IMG/VR virus record: IMGVR_UViG_3300005532_000244
Coordinates: 1 to 64,000 of that record
Length of the DNA stretch: 64,000 nucleotides
Reading direction: 5' to 3' (one strand)
DNA from: a virus
Under the pieces are notes generated by a model that was not told where the DNA came from, did no database searches, and saw only the letters and a list, made by a program, of their open reading frames with translations. Of the stretch, positions 1 through 7,959 are shown piece by piece. The first letter of the stretch is position 1; every line of letters starts with the position of its first letter. The translations under genes were made by a program, and so were the position numbers.

Positions 1-360
1 ATGCGCATTCGAGTTCTCGCGTCGGCAGGGGTCGCCGCCGCGGCGCTCGCGGCTCCCGCAGCCGCCGCGCCGATGCTCACGCACCAGATCGACGTAACCG
101 TCACGAACACGGGCTGCACGCTGCAGCTCAACTCGGTCAGCCGCCGGAACACGACGATCGTGTTCCACGTCATCGACAACAGCGCGCGCCCGGCCGGGAT
201 CATCGTGTACGGCCTGAAGTCCAAGTTTGCGGCGGCGCACGTCGGCGCTGCCGACCTGACGATCAAGTTCCGCGGAGCGGGTCACTACCCCCTCCGGTGC
301 GTCGCCGGCCCGTACGGGCACCCGCTCACCGTCAAGAGGCTCTCCTTCACGATCCGCTAG
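1..360 (+). CDS. Host secreted cupredoxin-like protein
   Basis: Encodes 119 residues. The first 23 or so form a signal peptide (Arg near the start, Ala-rich core, AAPAAAA before the likely cleavage). The C-terminal motif YPLRCVAGPYGH places Cys and His as in small blue-copper or cupredoxin-like domains, but no complete copper ligand set was established. It lies outside attL, so it belongs to the host chromosome. The ATG is at window base 1, so its ribosome binding site and any longer start are out of view. Confidence 0.6.
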   Translation: MRIRVLASAGVAAAALAAPAAAAPMLTHQIDVTVTNTGCTLQLNSVSRRNTTIVFHVIDNSARPAGIIVYGLKSKFAAAHVGAADLTIKFRGAGHYPLRCVAGPYGHPLTVKRLSFTIR

Positions 361-502
361 CACTGACCTCGCACGGATTTGCCTCCGTCCGGGTCGGCGG
401 GACCGTCCCCTCACAGGCGGGGTCGGCCGAATCCCCGCGTAACGCATGCTCGGATTTACAGCCCTGTCGGGTCGAAGCCGCGGTAGGTACATTGGCGACC
501 TC

Positions 503-574
503 GGGCGCGTAGCTCAGCGGGAGAGCACTCGCTTCACACGCGAGGGGTCGCTGGTTCGATCCCAGCCGCGCCCA
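503..574 (+). tRNA. tRNA-Val (CAC)
   Basis: A complete cloverleaf without encoded CCA. The acceptor strands GGGCGCG (503-509) and CGCGCCC (567-573) pair perfectly, with A574 as discriminator. The anticodon stem CTCGC/GCGAG encloses loop TTCACAC, giving anticodon CAC (valine). The T loop TTCGATC is standard. Its last 25 bases are the phage attachment core, so phage DNA supplies the 3' end and the gene stays functional after integration. Confidence 0.95.
550..574 (+). repeat. attL: attL core (3' end of tRNA-Val)
   Basis: A 25-bp sequence from G550 to A574 covering the T arm and acceptor 3' strand, identical to 63963-63987. Flanking bases differ on both sides (C549 versus A63962; T575 versus C63988), which fixes the repeat length. 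The integrase gene lies about 1.5 kb away, as is usual for tRNA-integrating phages. Confidence 0.93.
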
Positions 575-625
575 TCGTCTCGCGCTAGCAAAACGGCGGG
601 GTCCCGCAGAGGTCGCAGTGGCTCG

Positions 626-652
626 GACCATCTGACGACCATCCCGACCATC
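626..652 (+). repeat. Three GACCATC repeats beside attL
   Basis: GACCATC occurs at 626-632, 637-643 and 646-652 in the gene-free stretch (575-704) between attL and the first phage gene. In integrative phages the arms of attP carry short repeats bound by the integrase N-terminal domain; position and spacing fit, but the role is inference. Confidence 0.3.
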
Positions 653-704
653 GCGGCTCGGGCATACAAGCGCGATTCGAGTCCCTTGCGGCGGTGTCAC
701 GAAG

Positions 705-1043
705 TCAGCCATGTGACACCTTGCGTTCGCGGTCGAAGTACGCCTGCGCGTCAGTTCCGGCCGTGCTGGCCGGCAGGGAATCCCCGCCGTCGAGCGTGTT
801 CTCGATCCAGACCATCGCGTGCTCAGCACCGTCGCCGTGCTTCCACTCGATCCACGCGGCCTGTAGCGCGAGGATGACGTGGGCGAACGTGTCGTTCGTC
901 TCGCGGGCATGGCGCCGAAGGTGCTCGGCTTCACGAGCAAGCTCGCCAACGAAGCACTTCGGGTCGTGCCACGCCCCGGGGCGGTCGCAGACGGGGCAAT
1001 GCCAGCCGTGGCTCGTGACGATCTCGATGATCTCGGCGCTCAT
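705..1043 (-). CDS. Small zinc-finger phage protein, unknown function
   Basis: Encodes 112 residues. A CPVC pair followed by a later Cys and His residues (HDPKC) near residues 16-30 suggests a small zinc site; the rest looks helical. The ATG at 1043 overlaps the stop of the upstream methyltransferase (ATGA), which fixes the start and indicates translational coupling. It is the last gene of the left block before attL. No functional name can be supported. Confidence 0.65.
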   Translation of the reverse strand: MSAEIIEIVTSHGWHCPVCDRPGAWHDPKCFVGELAREAEHLRRHARETNDTFAHVILALQAAWIEWKHGDGAEHAMVWIENTLDGGDSLPASTAGTDAQAYFDRERKVSHG

Positions 1044-1777
1044 GCGGCGACCTCCGCCTCCAAAAAACCGAGGTGGGCGTGTAGGTAGGAGCCGACGTAC
1101 TGCGTGTAGCGCGGAGGCACCATCTCCGAGAGTTCTTCGAGCGTGACCCAGTTCCAGCCGACCCCCATCGCTCGCTTCTGCACGTCGAGCGGAATGCGCC
1201 AGACGCCGATCTCGCACGTGTAGCGGCCGTCGCGGTTCGTCGCGCCCGGATACCGCTTGCCAAGATTGCGCTGCCACTCGTGAGAGCACTTCGGCTGCGG
1301 TAATGGCCAGTTCGTTTCGAACAGACGGTGCCGGCGCACGTCGAGCCCGAACATGGACCCGCAGAGCATCACTGGATCGCGTAGCTCGGCGGCAGCTTTC
1401 TCCACGTTCTCGATCACGTACGGCTTGCCCGTCGCGGCCAGCAGGTCGCGGACGGGCGGGATCAGGTTTGGGTAACCGTCCCCGACGCCGTGCCCTTTGC
1501 GCCGGTAGTCCGTGAATGCCTGGCATGGCGGCGACGCATGGAACGCGTCGATGTCATCGAGGACGAACCACTCGTCGCCACCATCGAGCAACGTCTCAAG
1601 GAAGCCGAGAGCGTCCCGCTGGAGGCACTTGAACGGATAGTTCGGCTGCGGCTTGTGATCGACTCCGATGACGGCGAACCCGCTGCGCTTGTAGCCCATC
1701 GCGGCCCCGCCAGCTCCGCAGAACACGTCCACGATCAGGGGCGTCTTGCCGTAAGTGAGGTACTTGGCGCGACTCAC
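1040..1777 (-). CDS. Small C5-cytosine DNA methyltransferase
   Basis: Encodes 245 residues. It transfers methyl from SAM to C5 of cytosine in DNA. Motifs in order: I VFCGAGGAAMG (18-28), IV SPPCQ with catalytic Cys85, VI ENVE (123-126), VIII RRHRLFE (about 148-154), and a C-terminal PPRYTQYVG resembling motif X. It is shorter than typical enzymes (over 300 residues), so the target recognition region is small. No restriction enzyme is adjacent, which points to an orphan methylase protecting phage DNA. The ATGA overlap downstream and 4-base overlap upstream place it in the leftward operon. Confidence 0.9.
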   Translation of the reverse strand: MSRAKYLTYGKTPLIVDVFCGAGGAAMGYKRSGFAVIGVDHKPQPNYPFKCLQRDALGFLETLLDGGDEWFVLDDIDAFHASPPCQAFTDYRRKGHGVGDGYPNLIPPVRDLLAATGKPYVIENVEKAAAELRDPVMLCGSMFGLDVRRHRLFETNWPLPQPKCSHEWQRNLGKRYPGATNRDGRYTCEIGVWRIPLDVQKRAMGVGWNWVTLEELSEMVPPRYTQYVGSYLHAHLGFLEAEVAA

Positions 1778-1974
1778 CAGTACCTCTGATCTCGCCGCTT
1801 ACCGGAGCCGCCGCAGGCGTGGCACGGGTGCAAGATGTCGTCGCAGTCCCAGAGCGGATCGGCGTTGTCGTCGCATGTCCCCTCGCCGCAGCAGATCGTG
1901 CATTCCAACTCGTGGCCGAAGTCGTCCGTGTAGACGTCGAAGTTCTCGCCTTCGGCCAGTTCAGGGCGTGTCAC
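1774..1974 (-). CDS. Small CxxC zinc-binding protein
   Basis: Encodes 66 residues. CTICCGEGTC and CHACGGSG motifs resemble half of a DnaJ-type zinc finger (CxxCxGxG). The GTG start at 1974 is preceded by AAGGAGGCGCTT, a strong ribosome binding site, so this is a likely translation entry point for the methyltransferase that it overlaps by 4 bases. Function unknown. Confidence 0.7.
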   Translation of the reverse strand: MTRPELAEGENFDVYTDDFGHELECTICCGEGTCDDNADPLWDCDDILHPCHACGGSGKRRDQRYW

Positions 1975-2028
1975 AAGCGCCTCCTTGTAACAGCGACGGG
2001 CGGAACTGGAACAGCAAGGAGTCGCCCG

Positions 2029-3066
2029 TCATGCCTCCCGCGCCTCCCGCTTCTCATGCCTGCTCGCAGCCAGAAACGCGTCCAGCGCCCCCACCGCCGC
2101 CGACACCTCGGCGGGATACAAGTGACGGTAAGTGCGGTAGATCAGCGCGCCGCCGTCCGAGTGGCCGACCCGGGCCGCGATCACCTCCGGCTTCATCCCC
2201 GACCGCGCCATCAGCGAGATCGCCGTGTGCCGCAGCCAGTGGAACTTGAAGCCCTCCAGGTCGCTGTGCTTCAGCGCGCGATGCCAGACCTTACGGAACC
2301 CCGACTCCGAGTAGCGGCCACCCTGCGCGGTCGGGAAGACAAGCCTCGTCCCGCGCGGCCGCACGAGCAGCTGCTCGCGCAGAAGCTTCACCTCGGACGC
2401 GGCGAGCGGCACCGGCTTGTCTCGCCGCGACTTGTTCAGCCGCGCCGGGATCTCCAACTGCGCACGGTCGAGGTCGAGCATCGAGTCCTCGAGCGAGACA
2501 GCCTCCGTCCAGCGGAAGCCGACGGTGCCGCAGACGAGCACGATCCGCTTCGCCCGCTCCGGCATCCAGGACGCGATCTCGTCGAGCTTGTCGGGCTCGA
2601 GCGCTCGGCCGCGGACGGGGAAGTGCTTGCCGAGCCGGATCTCGTAGATGCCGGGGTCGACGCGCTGGCCGCGCGACTCCGCCTCCCGGAGCGCCGCCTT
2701 CGCGAACTGCAGCTCGTTCCGTGCCGCGACGGGCGCTTTCCGGTGCCGCTTGCGGATGTGCGGCTCGGCGACCGAGCGGCGCAGCTGCGGGACAGGGATC
2801 TCGCGGAGCGGCTGCCAGGGCGCGTGGGACTGCTTGTGGAAGCGCACCGTCGCCGGCCGCACGTCCTTGCCTTGCGTCTTCGCGTCGAGGTGGGCATCGA
2901 GCTCGGCGCCGAAGAGCGTCGGCCGCTCCTGGTAGAGGTGGCCAAGTTTCTTCTTCAGCTTCAGGTCGAGCTCCGCGACCTCGGCGGCCTCCTTCGTCGG
3001 GAACGTCTGGTCGCGGAAGGGCGCGACCCTGACTTGCCAGCCGTTGCCTCGCTTGCGAATGCTCAC
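2029..3066 (-). CDS. int: Tyrosine integrase
   Basis: Encodes 345 residues. Catalyses attP x attB recombination through a 3'-phosphotyrosine intermediate. The N-terminal ~60 residues look like an arm-binding domain (GNGWQVRV, then the Lys-rich stretch KLKKKLG), followed by a core-binding domain. Catalytic set: Arg185 (GFRWTEAV), Lys212, the HxxR pair in FHWLRHTA (His276, Arg279), His302 (VGHSD) and Tyr313 (TYRHL). The GTG at 3066 has AAGGAGGACAGC upstream; reading further upstream runs into a low-complexity shadow of a neighbouring repeat and was not used. The start overlaps the stop of the excisionase-like gene. Confidence 0.93.
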   Translation of the reverse strand: MSIRKRGNGWQVRVAPFRDQTFPTKEAAEVAELDLKLKKKLGHLYQERPTLFGAELDAHLDAKTQGKDVRPATVRFHKQSHAPWQPLREIPVPQLRRSVAEPHIRKRHRKAPVAARNELQFAKAALREAESRGQRVDPGIYEIRLGKHFPVRGRALEPDKLDEIASWMPERAKRIVLVCGTVGFRWTEAVSLEDSMLDLDRAQLEIPARLNKSRRDKPVPLAASEVKLLREQLLVRPRGTRLVFPTAQGGRYSESGFRKVWHRALKHSDLEGFKFHWLRHTAISLMARSGMKPEVIAARVGHSDGGALIYRTYRHLYPAEVSAAVGALDAFLAASRHEKREAREA

Positions 3067-3308
3067 GCTGTCCTCCTTGTGGTGGGACGGCGAGCATTCC
3101 GCTTCTCGTGCAGGCTGGCAACCCGGGCCGGTCCTTCGGTGTGCGCGTCGAGGTATTCCTGGACGGCGGACTCGGGGTAGCGGCGGTCGTGGCCGAGCCG
3201 GACGCTGCGGATCTGGCCGCGCTGGGCGAGCCGCAGGATCGTTTCGGGGTGGCAGGCGAGCAGGTCCGCGACCTCTCTCGTCGTCAGGTGACGCTCGATC
3301 ACGCGCAC
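3063..3308 (-). CDS. xis: Excisionase-like helix-turn-helix protein
   Basis: Encodes 81 residues. The N-terminal half matches MerR/excisionase-type winged helices: LTTREVADLLACHPETILRLA, then RSVRLGHDRRYPESAVQEYL. Such proteins bend attachment-site DNA so integrase runs in reverse. The GTGA overlap with the integrase start supports the pairing. Named by fold and position; a generic DNA-binding role is the alternative. Confidence 0.75.
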   Translation of the reverse strand: MRVIERHLTTREVADLLACHPETILRLAQRGQIRSVRLGHDRRYPESAVQEYLDAHTEGPARVASLHEKRNARRPTTRRTA

Positions 3309-3350
3309 CGTTCCTGCCGGCGGATAGCGGCATCGCGAGTTTGCGTCGGC

Positions 3351-3992
3351 TCAGACGGCACGAACGAACTCCTCCGGCAACACCGCACACACAGGCGCGA
3401 AGTCCACGCGGCCGATCTTGCGTGGCATCAACTCGTCGTAACGGTCGAGCAGACCGACAAGCAGACCGAGATAGTCGGGCGCAACCCGCGCAGCCTCCGC
3501 AGCCTCCGCAGCCCACGCAGCCTCCGCAGCCCACGCAGCCTCCGCAGCCCACGCAGCCTCCGCAGCCCACGCAGCCTCCGCAGCCCACGCAGCCTCCGCA
3601 GCCCACGCAGCCCGCGCAGCTCTACCCGTCTCGGCCGCTTCGATGCAGGCGAGCACAGCGCCCTTGTCGTCGTACCCCGACTTCTCGGCCCACGCCGAGT
3701 ACAGCGGGTACGACCGGCGAGCGAGATAGGCGAGCAGCTTCCGGGCGAGCGCGTCGTCTCCGCCAGCCGTGCCCATCATCCGGGGCGCGAGCGCGAGCAA
3801 CTGCTGACGGCCCTCGTCGTCCAGCTTGTCGTTCACTGCGATCGCGAGCGCCCGGATCACCGGATGCACGCACTCCGGCGCGTCCGTCCAACCGTGTCGG
3901 TCGATCCAGTCGATCACCTGCATGATGCAGCCGCCCTCGCTCGGACTGCTTCCGACTCCTGAGCGAAGCCACGGCACGGTGTTGATGGTCAC
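3351..3992 (-). CDS. Alanine-rich hexapeptide-repeat protein
   Basis: Encodes 213 residues. The N-terminal ~110 residues form a helical domain containing [15 protein letters not shown] and two further helices. The middle (about 122-168) consists of AWAAEA hexapeptides encoded by six identical 18-bp DNA repeats, probably one long helix. The C-terminus ([14 protein letters not shown]) is a conserved-looking helix. The GTG at 3992 is supported by AAAGGA seven bases upstream; Met24 is an alternative. Similar Ala/Trp repeat proteins occur in other phages, some annotated as immunity-like, but no function is established. Confidence 0.65.
   Translation of the reverse strand: MTINTVPWLRSGVGSSPSEGGCIMQVIDWIDRHGWTDAPECVHPVIRALAIAVNDKLDDEGRQQLLALAPRMMGTAGGDDALARKLLAYLARRSYPLYSAWAEKSGYDDKGAVLACIEAAETGRAARAAWAAEAAWAAEAAWAAEAAWAAEAAWAAEAAWAAEAAEAARVAPDYLGLLVGLLDRYDELMPRKIGRVDFAPVCAVLPEEFVRAV
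3502..3609. repeat. Six perfect 18-bp tandem repeats
   Basis: The unit GCCTCCGCAGCCCACGCA occurs six times without a mismatch at 3502, 3520, 3538, 3556, 3574 and 3592, with degenerate copies on either side. It lies inside the gene at 3351-3992 and encodes the AWAAEA hexapeptide. Units are a multiple of three, so copy changes keep the frame. Confidence 0.97.
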
Positions 3993-4081
3993 GGCGTGTC
4001 CTTTCGGGTAGACGTAAGTGGGGAAGCGGCAGATGCGTCTTGGCTAGCCATTGAGCACCTGCTTCTTCCAGAACGCGAGCC

Positions 4082-4228
4082 TCACGGCCGCCGCTCCGAC
4101 GACTCGGAGCCGACGACTGCGATCATCGCGGCGGCGACGAGCAGCGCGACCGCGATCACGACGCCGACGATGTTCGCCTCGGCGATCGCGAACGCGACCG
4201 CGGCGATCAGCAGCAGCCCGACGATCAC
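4082..4228 (-). CDS. Small two-helix membrane protein
   Basis: Encodes 48 residues starting MIVGLLLIAAVAF, with two hydrophobic segments (about 2-16 and 20-40) and a charged tail SESSERRP. The GTG at 4228 overlaps the stop of the upstream gene as GTGA. Third codon positions are almost all G or C, as in neighbouring genes. Unknown role. The following 90 bases to 3993 hold at most a 20-residue open frame. Confidence 0.6.
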   Translation of the reverse strand: MIVGLLLIAAVAFAIAEANIVGVVIAVALLVAAAMIAVVGSESSERRP

Positions 4229-4446
4229 CGGGGCTCCTCGTGCTCGGCGTCCTTCGCGAGCATGTCGAGCAGCCGGCGGATGTGCAGCTCGTCCATCTCG
4301 ATTTCGTAGAGGCGTTTAGCGCGCATGGCGTCGTTCCAGTCGGTCGCGTAGCGGAGGCGTGCGACCTTCGCTGAGGCTTGCGCGATCTCGGCGAGCGCCT
4401 CGTCGCGTTCCTCGCGGGTGAGCGCGTCGGTCCGCACGGTGGTCAC
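4225..4446 (-). CDS. Small helical protein, unknown function
   Basis: Encodes 73 residues, highly charged and predicted almost all helical (TREERDEALAEIAQ, then ELHIRRLLDMLAKDAE). The GTG at 4446 overlaps the stop of the upstream membrane protein, and its own end overlaps the next gene, so three small genes are coupled. Not recognised. Confidence 0.6.
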   Translation of the reverse strand: MTTVRTDALTREERDEALAEIAQASAKVARLRYATDWNDAMRAKRLYEIEMDELHIRRLLDMLAKDAEHEEPR

Positions 4447-4670
4447 AAGACTTCGCTCCTCTGCCGCCAGAGCGTGACGACGGCCGCGGTCTTCGCGAGA
4501 TGCTCGAGCTCGGCGCGCGCCACCGCGGCGGCCGCGCGTTCACGCCGGTTCGCACGGTGCAGCGTCTCGACCTTCTTGCGCAGCCTCGCGATCGACTTGT
4601 CCTGCACGACCACGACGGTGACGAGCACGACGAGCGCAAGACCGGCGAGAAGGGCGGGGACGGTGATCAT
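4443..4670 (-). CDS. Membrane-anchored coiled-coil protein
   Basis: Encodes 75 residues: one N-terminal transmembrane helix (VPALLAGLALVVLVTVVVV) followed by a basic helical region (ARLRKKVETLHRANRRER) likely to form a coiled coil. The start at 4670 is chosen because AGGAAGG lies seven bases upstream and the ATG overlaps the HNH stop; an in-frame start at 4718 is less likely. A holin or envelope role cannot be shown here. Confidence 0.6.
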   Translation of the reverse strand: MITVPALLAGLALVVLVTVVVVQDKSIARLRKKVETLHRANRRERAAAAVARAELEHLAKTAAVVTLWRQRSEVL

Positions 4671-5125
4671 CACGCGACCTTCCTGTGCTGCTCGCCGTGG
4701 TGCGTCGGGCAGAGCCAACGCACCTCGAGCGGCTTTGAGTAGTCGTCATGGTGAGCCTGGGCATTCGACGCGCCACAGACTTCGCACGGCTGGCGCTGCA
4801 CGTGGCCTGCCTTGACGTGGTAGTGGAGCAACTTCTGCGCCCGGTTCTTGACCCGGTGTGTCTTCTTCCATGAACGCTTGCTCGCGCGCTCTCGTTCTCT
4901 CTGCGTCCCGGTGAAGACCGCACGCCGGGCCCGCTTCGCAGCCTTCCGGTCTTCAGAGCGTCCACGCTCGCGGTCGTACGCCTGCACCTTCTCGAGGCGT
5001 CGCGCGCGCGACCGGATCGCAATCGCCTTCACCTTCTCCGCGTTCCGCGCGTAGTAGCCGCGCATGTACTCGCGCCGCTTGCATTTCGCGCATGTCCCGC
5101 ATTCGCACGTCGGCCGCGGCGCCAT
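4670..5125 (-). CDS. HNH-type nuclease with zinc finger
   Basis: Encodes 151 residues. The N-terminal half is Arg/Lys-rich with CECGTCAKC. The C-terminal domain carries CEVCG, AHHDDYSKPLEVRWLC and PTHHGEQH, the beta-beta-alpha-metal HNH arrangement with a structural zinc (two CxxC-type pairs). It probably nicks or cuts DNA. It sits between the Cas4-like nuclease and small genes, with TGATG overlap at the start (5125). Possible roles are recombination, packaging or homing. Confidence 0.8.
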   Translation of the reverse strand: MAPRPTCECGTCAKCKRREYMRGYYARNAEKVKAIAIRSRARRLEKVQAYDRERGRSEDRKAAKRARRAVFTGTQRERERASKRSWKKTHRVKNRAQKLLHYHVKAGHVQRQPCEVCGASNAQAHHDDYSKPLEVRWLCPTHHGEQHRKVA

Positions 5126-6153
5126 CAGAATGGGACTTCTCCGAAATCGTGCTCGTCGAGGAGCGGCTGGTCGCTGACCTTCTTCACGGTCAGCGTCTCG
5201 TAGCTGCAGGGGGCGACCGTGTAGCCGGCCCGGTTGACGGTGTTGCGCTTCAGCACGAGCGGGCCGACCTCGTATTCGCCGGGGTCGCGCAGGAAGTCCT
5301 CGGGCGCGTGGCCGAGCGTGTCGGTGAGCTCGGCCTTGATCTGCTTCTCGAGCAGCTCGACGCCTTTCAGGGTGCGCGTGTCGCGGAGCGTCGCGATCGC
5401 GCGGTCCATGCCCTCCTCGGCGAGCGCTTCCGCGACGAGGACGGTGTCGACCTTCGACCCGTTGAGGCTGTGCTTGATCAGCGAGACCTCGTACAGCTGG
5501 CGAGCGAGTCGGATCACGTCTTCGGTCTCGACGCGCGGAAGCTCGGGCTGCTCCCAGCCCTGGAAGCAGTGCTCGATGAACGGGCACAGGTGCGAGCGGC
5601 CGTCGGAGGGCTTGCCGCAGACGCGTTCGGGCGGCTCGTCGCTGAGGACGCCGTCGAGGAGCGCCTGCGCGCGCGCCTGAACCTCGCCGCGCAGCGCCTC
5701 GTCGAGGGTGACGGTGAGGATCCGCTCGTTCAGGTCGCGGTCGAGCACGACCAGGGCGCCGGTGTCGCCGGCGTCGTCGTCGAAGAAGATCTCGCCGGCG
5801 AGCTGGATCAAGTCGTGGTCGGTTGGCGCGCCGGCGAAGTGCGACTTGACCTCGACAGGCTGCGCGAGCGGGACGATGAACGCGTCGGTGTGGAGCTCGC
5901 CGAGCGGCAGGCCCTCGTTCGGCCACGGCACCGCCTTCTGTGTGCGGAGGTTCTTGCGTCCCCACCGCTTGCGGAGCCGCTCGACGTACCACTTTTCGTC
6001 CATGCGGCCGCGCTCGAAGCGACGCTGTGTCTCTTCGTCGGGCTCTTCGGGGTCGACGCCCTGGAACGCGTAGAACGCTTGCCGGGGGCAGCGCGCCGCC
6101 ATGCTCCACCGGGTAGCGCCCTTCAAGCGGTCGCGCGCCGACGTCGCGGTCAC
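5125..6153 (-). CDS. Cas4/RecB-like PD-(D/E)XK exonuclease
   Basis: Encodes 342 residues. An early Cys (RCPRQAFY), a nuclease core (LHTDAF with Asp, then PVEVKSH with Glu and Lys) and a late cluster ending CPFIEHCF match the Cas4/AddB-like plan in which four cysteines hold an iron-sulfur cluster. It probably resects DNA ends to give single strands for the adjacent RecT. The GTG at 6153 is chosen for its GTGA overlap with the upstream HNH gene; a GTG at 6189 is possible. No cas genes or repeats are present, so this is phage recombination, not CRISPR adaptation. Confidence 0.82.
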   Translation of the reverse strand: MTATSARDRLKGATRWSMAARCPRQAFYAFQGVDPEEPDEETQRRFERGRMDEKWYVERLRKRWGRKNLRTQKAVPWPNEGLPLGELHTDAFIVPLAQPVEVKSHFAGAPTDHDLIQLAGEIFFDDDAGDTGALVVLDRDLNERILTVTLDEALRGEVQARAQALLDGVLSDEPPERVCGKPSDGRSHLCPFIEHCFQGWEQPELPRVETEDVIRLARQLYEVSLIKHSLNGSKVDTVLVAEALAEEGMDRAIATLRDTRTLKGVELLEKQIKAELTDTLGHAPEDFLRDPGEYEVGPLVLKRNTVNRAGYTVAPCSYETLTVKKVSDQPLLDEHDFGEVPF

Positions 6154-6614
6154 GCCGCCGCCCTTCGCGCGCGGTGAGCGAGCACCCACTCGCGCTGGCA
6201 GATCCGGCAGCGGCGGACACGACCGTTCTCGAGGTACGTGTTCTCAGCCGTGTACTCGTGGCCTTTCGAGCAGTGCGTTCGCCGAGCGAACTGCGCAGCG
6301 ATCCCCTCGCCTCGCCGCGTGTTCTCCTGCGGGGTCACGGCCTCGAGATGCGCGGGATTGACGCACGAGCGGCGGCGGCAGAGGTGATCGAGGACGAGGC
6401 CCTCGGGGATCGGCCCGACGAAGAGCCGGTACGCGATGCGATGCCCCCGCTCCCATGTGCCTCGCGGTGGTACTGAAAGCTTGGAGTAGCCGCCGCTGTC
6501 GAGTGCGCCGAGCCACTCCCAGCAGCCGTTCTCCATCACGTAGACGTTGTCGATGAAGCGCTCCGTGATGGTGCCCTCCTCGACGACGCGCAGTATCGGA
6601 GTCGCGGCAGGCAT
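6150..6614 (-). CDS. HNH endonuclease (homing-type fold)
   Basis: Encodes 154 residues. The central region GHRIAYRLFVGPIPEGLVLD followed by HLCRRRSCVNPAHLEAV is the HNH_3-type signature of phage HNH proteins, followed by CSKGHEY and CRICQRE zinc ligands. It is unlike the other HNH gene at 4670-5125. It lies between recT and the Cas4-like gene with TGATG and GTGA overlaps, so it is integrated in the operon. Confidence 0.85.
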   Translation of the reverse strand: MPAATPILRVVEEGTITERFIDNVYVMENGCWEWLGALDSGGYSKLSVPPRGTWERGHRIAYRLFVGPIPEGLVLDHLCRRRSCVNPAHLEAVTPQENTRRGEGIAAQFARRTHCSKGHEYTAENTYLENGRVRRCRICQREWVLAHRARRAAA

Positions 6615-7699
6615 CAGAACCGGATCGGGTCTCCGTTGGCGTCGACGAGGATCTCGCCGTCGTCTTCGCCGACGATCTCGCCGGCCTGGACGTCTTCGGG
6701 GGCGAGGTAGGAGCGGAGCGTCTCTTCGTACCGGTCGGCGTCTTCGGGGGTGAGCTCGGTCGCGTCGGCGACGCCGAAGACGCCGCGCAGCATCGCGCGC
6801 CACTGCCGTTCCTCGATCTCGTCTTGGAGTTGCGCGATCCGGTTCAGCTGCGCGTCGGAGGGGCCGGCGGCGTTGGGCTCGTCGCGGAGCTGTTGCCGGG
6901 CACCGATCGGGATCCCGCTCGTCGACGCGGCCGCGTGCGCGTTCGCGTCGCGCTCGTTCATCGGCTTGCCGTTGGCGGGCCCGAAGTCGTAGTCCTCGTC
7001 GAGGGCGCGGAGTACGCGATCGACGCGTTCGCTCACCTGTCGGCCGCGAGGCAGGGTCTTGAAGAGGCGACGCGCGACCGTCTTGCGCGCCATCTCGGGC
7101 CAGTCGTTCTTCCACGCCGGCCCGTCCTTCGTGCGGGACTTCGATCGGACGTGTTCGATCTGCGCGACGTCCATCACCTCGGGGTCAGCGACGAGGCGGC
7201 CGAACTCGTCGGTTGCGGTCGCGTACGCCCCGATCGGCTTGCCGCGTGGCGTGCCGAGCTTCGCCGGCTTGTGCTTCACCCACGCCTTCGCGCCGAGCTC
7301 GTAGTCGAACTCGTCGTTCTCGTAAATGACGTGCGCGTTGAGCGTGAAGCCGTCGTCGGCTGCGACCTTGCGTAGCCCGCCGATCATCGGCATGTACTGC
7401 GCTTTCGGCTTCCCGTTCTCCTTGAAGATCGCGAGGGCGGCCTCGCGGCCGTCGGGCATGAGGCCGTCCTGTGCGCAACGGAGCACGGCGCTGAACAGCG
7501 ATTCGCGGTCGGCGGTGATGAGCTCGGGGCTGCGGCGGATCGCGGTTGCGGTGACGCTGACGAACCGTTGCGGAGTGATGTCCTCGGGGAGCGCGTTCTG
7601 GATGCGCGCGACGAAGTTGTCGCTCGCGACCTCGGCGAGCACCTCTTGCATTGGGGTGCGCTTCACGACGGCGGTGCTGGTCTTGCGCGCGGTCGCCAT
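6614..7699 (-). CDS. recT: RecT single-strand annealing protein
   Basis: Encodes 361 residues, typical for RecT plus an acidic tail. Diagnostic segments: RFVSVTATAIRRSPEL, LRCAQDGLMPDGREAAL, YMPMIGGLRKVA and WPEMARKTVARRLFKTLP. It anneals complementary single strands during phage recombination and replication. The C-terminal third is acidic and probably binds partners. The Cas4-like nuclease two genes downstream would supply single-stranded DNA, in the place of RecE or lambda Exo. Confidence 0.95.
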   Translation of the reverse strand: MATARKTSTAVVKRTPMQEVLAEVASDNFVARIQNALPEDITPQRFVSVTATAIRRSPELITADRESLFSAVLRCAQDGLMPDGREAALAIFKENGKPKAQYMPMIGGLRKVAADDGFTLNAHVIYENDEFDYELGAKAWVKHKPAKLGTPRGKPIGAYATATDEFGRLVADPEVMDVAQIEHVRSKSRTKDGPAWKNDWPEMARKTVARRLFKTLPRGRQVSERVDRVLRALDEDYDFGPANGKPMNERDANAHAAASTSGIPIGARQQLRDEPNAAGPSDAQLNRIAQLQDEIEERQWRAMLRGVFGVADATELTPEDADRYEETLRSYLAPEDVQAGEIVGEDDGEILVDANGDPIRF

Positions 7700-7959
7700 C
7701 AGCCTCGAGCTCCCGCGATCTCGTCGAGCAGAAGCGTCTCGGTATCGACGTTCCGCTCCGCCTGCTGGATCGCCTCGTGCGCGGCGAGAACAGCCATCAC
7801 AGTCATGTCGGTCTGCTGAACCTGCGTCAGCGCCCGACCCTCCTCGGCGCAGTTGTCGATGCCGGTGATCAGCGCGTCAGCGACGGCGCGCGCGACGGCG
7901 ACGCGGATGGCGCTCTTTGCTGCGTCGCCCGTGACGCTTCCCATCGGCCTGACCCTCAC
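7699..7959 (-). CDS. Small protein upstream of recT
   Basis: Encodes 86 residues, helical, Ala-rich, ending LLLDEIAGARG. The GTG at 7959 is preferred because it overlaps the upstream stop (GTGA); an ATG at 7944 is also in frame. Its stop touches the recT start. Not recognised; position suggests early recombination or replication functions. Confidence 0.6.
   Translation of the reverse strand: MRVRPMGSVTGDAAKSAIRVAVARAVADALITGIDNCAEEGRALTQVQQTDMTVMAVLAAHEAIQQAERNVDTETLLLDEIAGARG

Noticed and set aside
347-949. Long minus-strand frame containing ARLGSNQRPLACEASALPLSY
   Set aside because: This peptide is the reverse translation of the tRNA gene, a well-known annotation artefact; no ribosome binding site and it crosses attL.
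3067-3606. Upstream extension of the integrase frame with many GCGGC-encoded Cys/Gly repeats
   Set aside because: It is an out-of-frame reading of the 18-bp repeats and of the excisionase gene; the GTG at 3066 has a strong ribosome binding site.
3989-4051. 20-residue frame [20 protein letters not shown] coupled to the hexapeptide-repeat gene
   Set aside because: Stop overlaps the GTG at 3992, which is suggestive of a leader peptide, but length and composition are too weak.
5125-6153. CRISPR-Cas involvement suggested by a Cas4-like gene
   Set aside because: No CRISPR repeats and no other cas genes are present; the RecT context explains it.
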